A DNA stretch of 64,000 nucleotides from Trichoplusia ni. Its lineage: Eukaryota; Arthropoda; Insecta; Lepidoptera; Noctuidae. The stretch spans positions 12,214,001 to 12,278,000 of the forward strand of contig NC_039479.1 in NCBI RefSeq assembly GCF_003590095.1, read 5' to 3'. Shown piece after piece: positions 13,119 to 24,948 of the stretch. The notes beneath the pieces were generated by a model, which did no database searches, was not told the origin of the DNA, and worked only from the letters and a program-made list of their open reading frames with translations. The position numbers were made by a program, and so were the translations under genes. How positions within the stretch are numbered: the stretch's first letter is position 1; every line of letters starts with the position of its first letter.

Positions 13119-13477
13119 TAGGAGCTCGTGACTAAGCTATAACCGCATAAGTGATACGATCACAGGTTAAGCTATGCTTGACGCGGTTGGTCTGTAGATG
13201 GGTGACCATCTTTGTCATAACGAGTCCTCCGTGTTTCGGAAGGCACGTCAAATTGTGGGTCCCGGCTGTTATTCCTACATCTTTGACAGTCGTTACAGGT
13301 AGTCAGAAGCTTGAAAAAGTCTGACAGCCAGTCTGACCAAGGGGTATCGTGTTGCCCAGGTAACTGGGTTAAGGAGGTCAGATAGGCAGTCGCTCCTTGT
13401 AAAACACTGGTACTTAGCTGAAACCGGTTGGACTGGTAGCCGACCCCAATATAGTTGGGAAAAGGCTAGGCCAATGA
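13119..13477 (+). mobile_element. 5S-rRNA-headed SINE, complete, with 13-bp target duplication
   Basis: The element starts near GGAGCTCGTGACTAAGC. Its head carries 5S-rRNA-like internal promoter text: GTTAAGC, GCGGTTGGTCTG and GATGGGTGACCATC, the last matching the 5S C-box. The body follows (CTCCGTGTTTCGGAAGGCAC, TGTGGGTCCCGGCTG, GTATCGTGTTGCCCAG), then the tail GTTGGGAAAAGGCTAGG. The perfect direct repeat TATATCACAAATA flanks it at 13106-13118 and 13478-13490, which marks target-primed retroposition. It encodes no protein and relies on a LINE for movement. A truncated copy lies at 1.4 kb and a reverse copy at 45.3 kb. Confidence 0.88.
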
Positions 13478-13490
13478 TATATCACAAATA

Positions 13491-14060
13491 AATCAAACGT
13501 TGTCAGAGTCTAGTACTTACGTTTATTACAACAGCCGTCTTCAAAAAAAAAAACATATTCCGTAAACTAAAGTGCCTCTAAGCGTACAGTTCTACTAAAC
13601 AAACGTAAATCAAACTATTTTAGATGACGGGACTTTACATAATGCTAATTATAGTGTTATGCATTGTGTTTCACTATTTGAACCGGTAAGAACTAGTAAT
13701 TACCCAGGTCCCGGTCTGACATAAATACATACGTCAATTGTCTGATAGCGAATGATGAACACGAAATTGTGCGGAATATGCATGTTGTTTGAGGAGAATT
13801 TGAATACGATATATTCAGATTGTTTAAATATATTTGGACAGTACGGATAACCGATTGGTTGAAGTCACCAAGCGTAACTCACTGTGCTCGTCGTGTCCGG
13901 GTTCGAAACCGTGTGGGACAACCGTTTGTGTAATCCGACCTGAGTGTTTGTACGGGAGTGTGACTTAAACGTTTACGAAAACCGAGTCTTTTCCTTTTTT
14001 TGCCATTACTGTCCCACTGCAGGGCACATGTCTCCCTTAGGTTTTTCCAATGTAATCGTT
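13491..14060. repeat. tRNA-derived SINE copy and a second SINE scrap
   Basis: About 13857-13985 is a SINE with B-box-like GGGTTCGAAACC (13909-13920) and the body TTTGTGTAATCC...GAGTG...GTGTGACTT, matching the family at 0.25 and 3.7 kb. It is followed at 13998-14045 by CATTACTGTCCCACTGCAGG, a piece of another common lepidopteran repeat. The minus-strand 69-codon frame at 13879-14088 lies inside these repeats and is not a gene. Confidence 0.55.
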
Positions 14061-14584
14061 TCTTTAACCAAGAAAAATATCTCAGCAAGGGGAATAGCCT
14101 ATTGATGAGGAGAGTAGTTAGAGATTAACTGTTCTTCTATCCATTTTTTTCGATGCCTGCCCTCAATATCTGAGTCTTTAATCTTGAGTTGCGGAGACAG
14201 GGTCGAGACTCGATTTTTAATGATAATTAGTATTATAAATTGTGTTGACTGTTTTGCACTCATAAACTGTCACTGCACTAAAATACCTACTAATCCAAGA
14301 AAATGACAAATAACTTTTTCGGTATAGTTCAATATTGATCGATCATAAGAAACACCATTCGTTAAAGGTAATGATACACTTATAGTCAACCTTTTATGGC
14401 CTTCAAGGCCCTTGAGTGAATGTCTAAACGTCACCGAACCAGGATATATTAACCAGTATTCATTCTTTGGATTTATGTGTTGCTTTAATTTACTTTAACT
14501 TAGTCAGCTGATTACCAGTTGCATGTAAGGTATATCTACTTCACGCGTTCAAAATACATCTGAATTCTTGCGCTATTGAGCTAG

Positions 14585-14770
14585 GATAAGCCATCGTACA
14601 GTGATACTCTCAATTCTGCGGGTCAACTTTACTGCAGCGCTTGCGACCGAGTCTTAAGATCCAAACTCGGTCTAGCCAGTCACATCAAGGCTCATGCTAG
14701 GGATGAATTACCAAGGGTCGCCGTTATCGAAAATAATAAAGAGGACTTTATATATATACATATACTTTAA
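14585..14770 (+). pseudogene. LINE ORF remnant ending in a C2H2 zinc finger
   Basis: An open frame after a TAG at 14582 runs to TAA at 14768-14770, giving 61 codons. It contains YCSACDRVLRSK then LGLASHIKAHA, a clean C-x2-C-x12-H-x3-H finger starting at 14633. A single finger of this form (CxxCxRxxxSxxGLxSHxxxH) close to the C-terminus is what I know from insect non-LTR retrotransposon polyproteins, after the reverse transcriptase. No endonuclease or reverse transcriptase sequence is left upstream, so this is a 5'-truncated dead copy. A lone exon of a zinc-finger gene is the alternative, but no flanking splice sites or further fingers are visible. Confidence 0.5.
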
Positions 14771-14824
14771 AATTAACTTAGTTTATTGAGTAAGTATTCA
14801 AGACGCCAGATTTAATGAATTTGA

Positions 14825-14980
14825 AATGAAACTACTTTTACGGATTTTATCGCGGTATAATTTTAGATTTTAGTTCCCGATGTTTCGAAACCTTTGCAGG
14901 TATCATGGTCACGGGCAAACTGCCCGTGACCATGATACCGAAATTAAAACCGCGATAAAATCCGTAAAAGTAGTTTCATT
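14825..14980. repeat. Foldback element with nested inverted repeats
   Basis: The outer arms (14825-14856 and 14949-14980) are inverted copies, for example ACTTTTACGGATTTTATCGC against GCGATAAAATCCGTAAAAGT. The inner arms (14899-14917 and 14921-14939) are a perfect 19-bp inverted repeat around a 3-base loop. The right half lacks about 33 bp that the left half has (14857-14898). This suggests two head-to-head copies of one element with a deletion in the right one. A fragment of the same element occurs at 30459-30505. Confidence 0.85.
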
Positions 14981-15800
14981 TTAATGTATTTGTTTTGAAA
15001 TTTCATGATGTGGAATTTATGTGGAGTTTAGTCCTTTTTCTTCTCGTAGTTTTTATGGCCAGTTAGACGGACAAGTATAAATATTCCGACAATAAAGATG
15101 CAAATCCGGTGCAGATGCCACAAATAGCCGAACTTTGAAAGTAAACTTTAGCCTTATTTACATTTTGGTTTGAACGGCAAAGTTTCTTATTTGCACGTAA
15201 ATAGAGAATAAAACGATGGTTTTTTGTTTTGACGTTGACCCTTAAACTTAGGAGAAAATTCTTGACTAATTGTCTTTATTTTTTTTTCACATTTCTTCGA
15301 ATTTCTTTTCCTATTAAATCTCCTGAAAAATACTATACTATATCATCTAACGAGTCGCTTGAGACTACACACCTATTGAAGTCGAAATAAGGATCTTCAT
15401 ACATGATACAACGTAATTATTTATTTATTTTTATTTATTTATTTCATATATTCTTACAACAGAAATAAGTGCAAACCGTATCCTATACTTTTGCGTTTTG
15501 CTTGTTTGTTTTTAGATGGTCCAAGATAGTGCTCATCATCTGATGACATAATTATTGTTCTAAAACCAATAACTTAGAACAATTGAATAACGTCAGTCGT
15601 TTTTGGTAAGCAAAACACACAATAAATGGACTAAAAAAATGTTTACGCGTGTTTAATACACACACACACACACACACACTACTTATTGCTCGCGGCTGCC
15701 TTTTCGTGAAAATTGGTATAATCCATTTTTAAGTTCAATGAAAACGACGTAATAATTTATTCTCAATCTCTATGATAATGTTCATCAAACAATCATATAA
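14981..15800. repeat. Non-coding DNA with (TTTA)n and (CA)n microsatellites
   Basis: TTTA repeats lie at about 15418-15444, and a pure CA dinucleotide run of about 20 bases lies at about 15659-15679. Nothing else in the stretch is recognisable. Confidence 0.7.
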
Positions 15801-16072
15801 TCTATACTAATCTATATTATTTTACTAATATATAAAGCTGCAGAGTTTGTTTGTTTGTTTGAACGCGCTAAGCTCAGGAACTACTGGTCCAAATTGAAAA
15901 AATATTTTTGTGTTGAATAGACCATTCATCGAGGAAGGCTTTAGGCTATAAATCATCACGCTGCGACTAATATGAGCGAAGACATAATGGAAAATGTGAA
16001 AAGAAACAGGGCAGGTATAAATCATAACTTATATCTTCTGCCCACGGGGACGAAGTCGCAGGCAACAGCTAG
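15801..16072 (+). mobile_element. Lep1-like non-autonomous Helitron, family A copy 1
   Basis: It starts TCTATACTAATC after an A and ends GGCAACAGCTAG before a T, the Helitron hallmarks of TC and CTRR ends at an A|T site with no duplication. A GTTT microsatellite (about 15847-15860) precedes GAACGCGCTAAGCTCAGG, and a small hairpin around GGGACGAAGTC lies just inside the 3' end. Six other copies lie in the window, all in the opposite orientation. The minus-strand frame at 15825-16025 is incidental. Confidence 0.85.
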
Positions 16073-16392
16073 TATGCTGATACGTATATAAAATGGCACG
16101 ATATTAAATTAAATACTGCATGCTTGTATAATCCTTTTAGAAAAAAGCTTCACGTTAATGAGTAAGAGTAAGAGAAAGTCTTCAGCTGTTTATGACCACG
16201 CAGCGTTTTATTAGCGGTTAAAAACAAATGACGGAGTAAGTACTGCCGCATAGTACTCGGTCATTATGATCAAACGATGTATTTGAAAGATATGGGTATT
16301 AAGGAAGAATAAACATAGGGTCCTAAGTGGAGCACATCCAGTATTAGACACGAGTAAAAACTTCTTAGAAAAATCGTTTATTGTATCACATA

Positions 16393-16643
16393 CTAGCTGT
16401 TGCCCGCGACTTCGTCCCCGTGGGTAGAAGATAATAATTTATGATTTAGGTATACCTGCCCGGTTTTTTTTCACATTTTCCATTGTATCCTGGCTCCTAT
16501 TAGTCGCAGTGTGGTGGTTTATTAGCTAAAGCCTTCCTCGATGAATGGTTTATTCAACACAAAAAGAATTTTTCAATTTGGACAAGTAGTTCCTGAGATT
16601 AGCGCGTTCAAACAAACTAACAAACTCTTCAGCTTTATATATT
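16393..16643 (-). mobile_element. Lep1-like Helitron, family A copy 2, 5'-trimmed
   Basis: CTAG followed by CTGTTGCCCGCGACTTCG starts at 16393 after an A. The body matches the family (CTTCCTCGATGAATGG, TTCAACACAAAAAG, ATTAGCGCGTTCAAAC). It stops at TTTATATATTG without the usual AGTATAGA end, so a few bases of the Helitron 5' end are lost or mutated. Confidence 0.8.
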
Positions 16644-18230
16644 GTTGCAAAACATAAAAAATGAGGCATTAATAATTTAGAATACTTGTGTTAGGCTGTC
16701 CCGAAACTTCCCTTATTTAGTTCATAATAACAATATTGATATCTACAGTAGGTATATATAATCGACAAAGGGGTTAATACGTATATATTGAGGTTTGTAA
16801 CCCTTGGCAAAATAATTTTTGGTTTTTTGTTTACAAAAAACAACTTCCGAATGAAAGAATTTAAGGCAAGTGTCGCGGGGTGTTCACCTGGTTTCACGAA
16901 CATTTAAGTCACATGCACAATTTAAAGACACACAAACGTCTGTCCTACGATGTAAAAAATGGAAGTTAGTTAAGTAAATTTTATTTTAACCTACCTGACC
17001 TGTAATTATGAACTTTACAAAATGCCCAAAAATTACAAAAATCCCAAACCAAGACTACCCAAAAGTTGCCTCATTAAAATTAAGTTCAGAAAACCCTGTA
17101 AACTTAATCCCACTTCGGTATAAAAAACGAATTACAAAAAGGAATCTTAATCCTTTGCAATACGGACTACATTGACTCTCAATACTACTTTTGTAAGGTC
17201 TACTGTAGCTACTAATTCCAAACAGCCTTAGGGCAACCTTCTACTCTGACAATCCCTGTAAAATTTACAACACTTGAGTTATATCGCCATAAATTGTTAC
17301 TGCATTTAAGTGATTGGCCTTTCTAACATAGGACATATATTTATGGCTTTGGCCTATATTTCCTTTTAAAAATGTTTTGTCCATTTTAAAGTCACCTGGC
17401 AACATTAAGAAGATTGCAGGTTGAAAGTGGTTAGGAAAGGGTTGGGTGGAATATAATTCCGTACAAATAAGTGATCATGTGACTCCGGTTAAACCTAGAC
17501 AAGATGTTGAATGTTTTCTAATAGTGTAGAACACATATCAAATCACTGGTAGATTGCTGAAGTGTGATCCAAGTTCATGGAAGCCCTGAACTCCTCTGAA
17601 GGGCCTTTGTCAAGCTGTATGTCTAAGATATGTTTGGGTTGTTTTTATGAGAGATAACAGAAACTTCCACCTTGCTGATGGTGACAAACGGGGTTCTTAC
17701 TGGGTGGTCTTATTAATGCCCAAGAGGCCTCTTAAAACTTTCTCGTAAAAAAAAAATAGTCTGTCATAATATCCGTTCATATATCCAACATATCATCAAT
17801 ATGAGTAAGTCATTAGCACATCACATCAAAGAGTACTGTAGCGTCCATCTACACTCATCCAAAGCCTTCAAGTCTAATTGCAAGAGTTTTCTCGAAGAAA
17901 AGATTAAAAACATTGAACACATGTTTTTTGATACCCTACTTTAATGACACACGTAAAAGAAGACACCTGATAAGTCGAACTTTTATGACTATAACTTTAT
18001 GTTTAACTTATAAAACTATTATTCGTCCTGATTAAATAATTACACACACTATTTATATTTTACTGTCAAAGCAGTTTTCTTTCAAAAGTTAATTTAGAAA
18101 AACTATGAATTTTCCTTCTGAATATTTTGCCTTGACGGTTTATTAGATCGATACAGAATATACAGATCAAACAATAATAAGTAGATACTAATATAAATGC
18201 CGACGTGTGTTTGTTTAGCTGCGTCGAATC
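16644..18230. other. Non-coding DNA with one small SINE scrap
   Basis: About 16890-16940 has AAGTCACATGCACAATTT, the reverse of the tail of the tRNA-derived SINE family. The remainder, including a moderately GC-rich piece at 17570-17720, has no sustained reading frame or repeat match that I can see. Confidence 0.4.
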
Positions 18231-18324
18231 TCAATGCAAAACAACACTATTGAAAAGTACATTGTTAACGATTCAATTAATAAAACAATGGTCAAACAAT
18301 TTTTTTATTCAGTAAGACACTTAC

Positions 18325-18790
18325 CTCTTCTTTCCCCTTTTATTTTTATAACTTCTGCCTTATATTATAATCTAAATGACTTCACTCACTTCAAAAATAA
18401 TTTATCATTGTACTTAATATCAAATCTTCGTTATTACAACTCTAATAAATAGGAAATATATTGTATAATACACACTCCACAAATTTCTTCGTCACTATAT
18501 TAATTATCCACTTCAAAACTGCAAAAGAAAAGTTTTCGAGAGCAGTTAGCGTAACCGAATTTCCATCGCGGACTAATCTTATGTTTATAATTACACTTGC
18601 GGCCCAACAAACGGGCGCAGTTTAAATGGGCCCATATTTGTAAACAGAGTGTTGGCGTGTTTATGAATTAGACGCACGCCAGTGTACAAAACAACATAAG
18701 GTCGGGAGTAGCGCGGCCGGCGAGCGTCGTAATGCGACTGCCGCGCGGTCCATGGATCGCGGTCCAGTAACCAGGCAAGTTGGCAAGCCA
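18325..18790. promoter_or_regulatory. GC-rich island, possible promoter or first exon
   Basis: About 18598-18790 is far richer in G+C and CpG than its surroundings (AGCGCGGCCGGCGAGCGTCG, then ACTGCCGCGCGG). On the minus strand a strong splice donor, AG|GTAAGT with the intron starting at 18324, lies downstream, which would give a non-coding first exon read toward lower coordinates. On the plus strand a GC-type donor CAG|GCAAGT follows a short ATG frame at 18751. The direction is therefore unclear and no coding exon could be joined to either end. The near-palindrome CCGCGCGGTCCATGGATCGCGG-like core is noteworthy. Confidence 0.3.
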
Positions 18791-20043
18791 GTAACTCTAT
18801 GGTGAATTTGTTATGTATTCGTAAATAAGTTTATGTAATTTTCTCGGTTACCGCATGAAAAGTAAATAGGGGCTGGAGTACTAATGATGCGGTTTGACTT
18901 TATGTTAATATGAGACGAGTTACTTTCACTGTTCCGTACTCCTTTGTAATGTAACTTTGTAAGTGGTCTACTTTTTGTGGTGTTTTGAGTAGGTATTTGG
19001 ATTGTAAATTTATATTTCCATTATTAAATAAATAAACAAGTTCATTGCTTAAAACATATACAAATATGTAACCTAGCAATTCAATGGAAGAGTTCCCGTA
19101 ATGGTGTAGATTCGAATCCCGATTAATATCTACGTTTTCACTCAGTAATGTGTGATGATTAATACTATTTATTTCATAAGTAACAGTTATTGATGTTATT
19201 TTAATAAACAAACTAACGGAATCACTTTTCAAAATTCAAGGACAAAACAATCATGCTGTTTTATGACGAGTTGGACTCTCATGGTTTCGTCCAAAATTAT
19301 GACCACACCAACCTTGATTCCTACTTTTATTGTTGCAGCGGCCGCAGAAATACTTAATTTGTGAAAAAGGGATAGTCAGCAGACCTTAGCAATGGGTTTA
19401 GTTGTCACACTTTAGTTACGGAACCCCTGAAACCAGCTGCATCACGTCGTGATCTGAAAGGAAGAAATTGTTTATTTTATTAATGGCAACTTTCTTGATC
19501 ATTGTTTGTTTTCATTGACACTATACAGAATTCGCTTTTAACACAAGCATGATCACTTAGGAATATCATCTCTACTGGATAGAAGTATCTTCTGTGTATG
19601 CCATACTAAAAGACGCAATAGTCAGCGGTGTATGACGTTGTATCGGCTAAACCCCACAGTTCAACATTATTCTAATTCATACATCATTCAACATTATGAT
19701 TCATTATCCTCATATTATTATGGTCCATTGAAAATTTGCAAAACGGGTTTTTATTACGACACATTGTTAAGTAAAAAAAATGTTTTGACTCTTTTCAAGA
19801 TGGCGGAGTTTTTCCGAAAGTTAAGCTACTTTTTAGTACGGTTTAGGAATTTTGTCGTGACGAAGTGAGTCACTAGCATAGAGAATCGAACAAAATTTTT
19901 CTACTTGTCATAAACATAATTTACGACTAGTTAAGTGCAAGACCCAATACCTAAGGGTAACTAAAAAGAGTAAAGAAAACCTAATTTCCCAAAAAATATC
20001 CATCAAATTTAAGATGGTAACAACCTCTATTTTTATTTCTATA
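18791..20043. other. AT-rich DNA, no gene supported
   Basis: The minus-strand frame of 110 codons at 18900-19232 uses AT-rich codons, has no domain and lacks a sensible splice context. The 78-codon frame at 19632-19868 is similar. A B-box-like GATTCGAATCCC lies at about 19111-19122 without an A-box. Confidence 0.4.
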
Positions 20044-20276
20044 CTAGCTGTTGCCCGCGACTTCGTCCCCGTGGGTAGAAGATATAAGTTATGATTTAGG
20101 TATACCTTCCATTGTATCTTAGCTCCTATTAGTCGCAGCGTGATGGTTTATAGCCTAAAGCTTTCCTCTATGAATGGTCTATTCAACACAAAAATATTTT
20201 TTCAATTTGGGCCAGTATTTCCTGAGATAAGCGCGTTCAAACAAACAAACTCTTCAGCTTTATATATTAGTATAGA
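20044..20276 (-). mobile_element. Lep1-like Helitron, family A copy 3, both ends present
   Basis: CTAG at 20044 follows an A, and the other end TATTAGTATAGA is followed by T at 20277. Both termini are intact for the minus-strand element. It is shorter than copy 1 by internal loss of the ACATTTTCC-type stretch. It has no coding capacity. Confidence 0.85.
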
Positions 20277-23200
20277 TATAGATTTGTTCTTGTAGCAAAA
20301 ACAGAAATACGACAACTGAATATTTTAACTGTGCAGCAATTAGGCTTTATAAGATAAAGCATAGAGACAGACAGATAGACAGCGGAGAAGAATAAACTGC
20401 CGATAAAACAGCTGTTGAGACTACCGCAGGCCAGCTACTAATCCTCCAGAATTGCATAACTAAACGCAGCACGAACATAGTAGAATATTCATAGTATGCT
20501 AACGAATGTAGAACGGTTACTTTACTAGATAAAGGGAACGAAATGCCATTGAAGGTAATCCTGGTACTACCATCAATTGAAATCGTCTGGACTTTAATAC
20601 TCTTGAATATATTAAAACACTTCTAAAAAAATATGTTGAAAATTTTGTTAGGAGCGCTGTAACGTCATAATCAGCGACTTGCATATTTGGGATAGTACAA
20701 AATTTATGAATAAACAAAGGAATGTTTGACATTCTAAACTCAAATTTCGTGAACGCATAAGTAAAGTATCTAACGGTTGTTTTGTGAATTCAAGTAAAGG
20801 TGTGTTTACATTAATTTAATGCTCCGGCGCAAAAAAAAATATATATTTAAACAGCACTTACGCTATGCAGTTATGCACCCTAGTCTATAAGTATGGTTGA
20901 ATGATGATAAAATGTTGACAGCGTTTTAAAATAACTTGTTTGGATTGATAACATTTTATGAGGGAAAATAAGGGGGACAAACTAATAAATGAGGATTCGA
21001 TTTTTTTTTAATCTTAATGAACAGAATAATTAGTACTTGTAAAAGTCGTCACCTAACCATTTCTAGAACTCGCACATCGCCCTTAAATCAAGACGTTTAT
21101 GGTTGGGTTACACCAAAACAACTGTCAATCTTACTAAACCCAGCCATTTAAAACAGTCAGTCAAAAACATTTCTAACTACGCAGTATCGCAGCGAGATTT
21201 CAATTAGAACAATGTATTTTTAACAGCTATTCGTAAAACAGTCTACACTTTACTTAGCCCATTATTTCAGTTAATATATTATGCGTATACTTACTTCGTA
21301 CTTACATATTTACTTTCCTCGACCCTCGTAATTGTAATGCGTGTTAATTTTTCTATTTGGTTTGTGCGAGGTCAGTTCAGAATTAGGTTTGAAATTTAAA
21401 TGTAAGGATTAAATGTTCAAGGTTCTTTTAAACTGAAAAGGTTTTGAACCTTTGAAAACCCTTGAAAAACCTATGTTGTACCTAACCTGTGTTACCCAAG
21501 ATGACACTGACTTTGCCACTTTTTAAGCCTAAAAGTGGCAAAATGAGAGTCAGAATTGCGAAACTGAGAGTTCTACACAATAGGGAAAAAATACAACACC
21601 TGTAAAATTTTAACATTCTAGCAGGTTATGAGATACAGCCTGGTTCGTGTGGATGGACAGAGAGCGGAACCTTAGTAAAAGGTTTCCAGTTTACCCATTG
21701 AGTCACGAACTCTAAAAAGATTAAGACCTTTACCTTATAAGGTCTTCTACTTCTTGCATACTTAGGTGTTCTAAACGTAGTCAATACCCATAACAAAACA
21801 AGCCACCTAATAACACAGTAAGAACAAAACACAAGCTACAAGTTGTCAAACATCTTAATAGAATTTACTTTTCGAATAGAAGACGTAACGTGGCTTTCTT
21901 TATACGGTGGCGCCGGAACAATTTCCGGACCATCCCGGTTCTGATTGCGTATCCGATGCGGCTAAACAATTTGCGGCGACGATGTTTTATGCCAGGCTTG
22001 AGATAAGTACGTGATAAACCAACGGATGAATACTTAAATGGTATTTTTTATTATTTCTAGCGAGGATGGGGGCTGAGGGCTTTTTTGCTGCTTCTCGTAA
22101 ATGATTGTAATTTTCTGATGTAAATATAGTACCAAGTACTGTCTTTACCTATGTTTAATAGCCTCTGGAGATCGTGATATACTCGACAATCATCGAGGTT
22201 GTCGAATATATCAAAGCGATAAAAAAATTCAGATTCAATCTTTAGCAATATATAGTGGACAATATAAGATATGTACTACAGTATCTAACAATGCGTGTTT
22301 CAAAATTTAATGAGACTTGACGTATTTTTACTGAGAGAAAAGTCCCTAAACTAACCATTAAGTATAGCTCTTGAAGTCGAAAGTTAAACATTATCCCCAA
22401 ATAAATAAAATGTTCGTCTTCTAAAATACAGTCTAACAGTCCATACATCTTCAGTTTTATTATTAATCATAGAGAGTACCCAAATAAGTTGGCAAACGCG
22501 TTGCGGCAAAAGATGAATTGGGTGCTTCAGCCCGCAAACTTAATTTAACTCCCTGACCCCCGCATCAGGTAAAACCAATTTGTTTTGACTCCATTTGTAT
22601 CTTATACGGTTAATCTTGTCCTAGAGATTTTTTATTGGGTTTGTGAAACGTAGCTACAAATTAGATTTTGTTTCTTGATGGGTAGTATGTACCCACTTTG
22701 CCGTTCGTCGTTTGTTTTTATTACGTTGCTTATGAAATTTTATCATGAGATGTTTCGTCGACGGTCGACGGTGGTAGAAATTCTCGCTTAAAGACTCTAA
22801 AACAATTTAAGACACTTCAATCTTCGGCTGTTTCTTATTAACGTACATATTTTTTTTTCAGTAATAAAACGATTAAAGTTCTTCCTCGTTAGACTTAATT
22901 TTTCCAAAATAAATACTATTTTTGTTTCTTGCCCCTGTGAATGTAGCTGAAAAAGCAAATTGCACATTCGATTTTCGAGGCTTCAAACCAAATATTTGAA
23001 ACTAAAATTTACTTCAAACATTTATCCATAATATTTCCAACTTACAATAGCACTATTCCACCAACATGATTGAATACTTTACGCGATCTTAAGCCTAAGT
23101 TATAATATATCATTTCTATACCTTTAAGTCTCCAAGGACCGCGCCACACGCAACATGATCCAACCAACTTTCACTTATAGAGGAAGTAAATATTTGTATC

Positions 23201-24400
23201 GAATTCCGTTGTAGTTGATAGCTCTTTAATGATATATTGTGGGTATGCGACTTTCAAATAATAAGTGCACTCACTTTTATTCTTCCTACTTCGGTTTTAC
23301 TTGGAATAATTTGAGTAAAAATGTTTTTCTTTCAATAGGATAGCACACGAACTCAGAATTGACTTGGTTAGTTAAGGTCCATTTTAAACTATCTCACTTT
23401 ACCTATACTTAGTCAAGAAAATATTGGTTTTTAATTTGGAATCGGCTCTTTGTATGATATTTCATTATTTTCTACATTATCTACTTTATTTAAATTTATC
23501 CGTTATCAATCCCGATGCAATCAATTTATCAACGTCGCGGTAGTAGGTACACGGAGGCCACAAATACTCACTCATTTGTTTAAAACTATATTAGGATTAA
23601 AAAAAGAAAAATAATCTGTAACTTGAGTTGTTTTTCATCCAATAACATGACATAGCAACTCAGTTATGTCTTTAAGGAAATTATTACGCCCGACCTTTAA
23701 CGTCATTCGTTCAGAGCAAATCAACGGAAATAATTTACGAGTAATTCCCTATTGTTAGCAGATTAGTGCAACTCCTCACCAATATGAATCATCTTCGCTT
23801 ATGACGTAACAGGTATCTGGGATACTCCCGACAGAATGACGTTATATCATTAAGTATTTATAAATAATAAATATTATACAAGTAAAGTGGGACATAAAAA
23901 AACAGAACCTTCTACGGATTGCAGTCGGTTAAGTAGGCTTTAATAGCTTAAGTATCGACAAAAAAAAATTGATTTAACGTTATGAGTATTTTCTGTAATC
24001 ATTTGCCACTGCAGATACATAAGTAAGTACATATTCATTTAAATTAAATATCTAGACCAGAAAACTTCATTATAACCTAATTATCCTTTCGAAACATAAC
24101 AACTAGGTAGTCGTTAAGTAAAACGCAGTTCGGTAGTTCAACGGAATCGGAGCAACATAAATAATGTATCTGTGGACATTGCTACAATATTCTGTTTCAA
24201 GTGGTTCCAAGCAATTGAATAGCCTGCAGATAATATCAACCTAAACGATGCATTAATAAAGTTATTATAGAACGCTGGATAACTCTAGTCATTGTCATTT
24301 CATCCCCTTGACCTAGTTGGTGCAAGTCAAACTTGACGTAGTAAGTACCTGAAAAAAATATAGGTTATATTTTTGACTGGTTCTAATTTAATTTCACTGA
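20277..24400. other. AT-rich DNA with one MITE-like fragment
   Basis: About 21610-21700 read in reverse gives AAGGTTCCGCTCTCTGTCC then CAGGCTGTATCTCATAACC, a copy of the MITE family at 39.7, 42.6, 55.2 and 58.4 kb. About 21880-22000 is slightly GC-rich (CGGTGGCGCCGGAAC) without a frame. A pair of GTCGAC-containing inverted repeats (TCGTCGACGGTCGACGG) lies at 22756-22772. No gene is supported. The minus frames at 20517-20732, 21626-21832, 22057-22248 and 22242-22448 show no domain. Confidence 0.4.
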
Positions 24401-24404
24401 GTAA

Positions 24405-24550
24405 GTATGTAAGTAAGTAAGTAAGTAAATCTTTATTGCATACCATAATGTTACATAGGTGGTAAATTATAACTAGGTTCACAGCTCATTATGGACCCTG
24501 TCGGGCACAGCAAAAGTAGGAGAGAGGAGGATAATGCTATTTATTAAGTA
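24405..24550 (-). mobile_element. LINE 3' tail with (TTAC)n end
   Basis: Read in reverse, the segment contains GACAGGGTCCATAATGAGC, then CCACCTATGTAAC, GGTATGCAATAAAG, and ends in repeated TTAC units (24405-24428). A polyadenylation-like AATAAA directly before a short tandem tail is typical of non-LTR retrotransposon 3' ends. A second copy lies at 45.03-45.18 kb with a different tail. No coding part is preserved. Confidence 0.65.
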
Positions 24551-24554
24551 AATT

Positions 24555-24596
24555 TATGACATATGTATTATGATATATGTATTATGATATATGTCA
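24555..24596. repeat. Short tandem and palindromic repeat
   Basis: The unit ATATGTATTATGAT occurs twice in tandem, and the block is bounded by ATGACATAT and ATATGTCAT, so it is both a tandem and an inverted repeat. Confidence 0.75.
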
Positions 24597-24874
24597 TTGT
24601 CCGTCGTACGTATTTCTGATCTAAAAAAGCCGGGCACACATTTTCCTTATGTTTTTGATTAGAAAATAGATTTTCTGCAAATAAAAGCAAATCTGGTCTT
24701 CACAGTTATTTAAAAAATAAACGAATAGTCACCCAAACTTTTTGTCCCGACCTTCGTATTTTTACCCATGCTCACTAAACTAATACAAAACTGGAACGCA
24801 ATTTGACAGCTTACTTTGACGTCTAATCAAATCAAATGTCAGCGTCAAAGTCAAAATCAAGAATCCAAACAAAC

Positions 24875-24880
24875 TCAGTT
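24875..24880 (+). promoter_or_regulatory. Probable initiator (TSS) of the DMAC1-like gene
   Basis: TCAGTT matches the arthropod Inr consensus TCAGT. It would place transcription start near 24877, giving a 72-base 5' UTR ahead of the ATG at 24949. No TATA box is visible. This is a motif-based inference. Confidence 0.4.
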
Positions 24881-24948
24881 GCACAATTCACTTAAATGTG
24901 GAAAATAAATTAAATTCACACAGATAGCTGATTTGTGAGGTACAAACA

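Noticed and set aside
15825..16025. Open frames within Helitrons (also 30513-30746 and 35934-36128)
   Set aside because: They recur because the Helitrons are copies of each other, and none encodes Rep or helicase motifs.
18900..19232. 110-codon minus-strand frame
   Set aside because: Residues are those expected from AT-rich random sequence, with no domain, no conserved motif and no coding-like composition.
19800..19868. ATGGCGGAG start with a YY1-like context
   Set aside because: It encodes only 22 residues in AT-rich sequence with no splice donor or further support.
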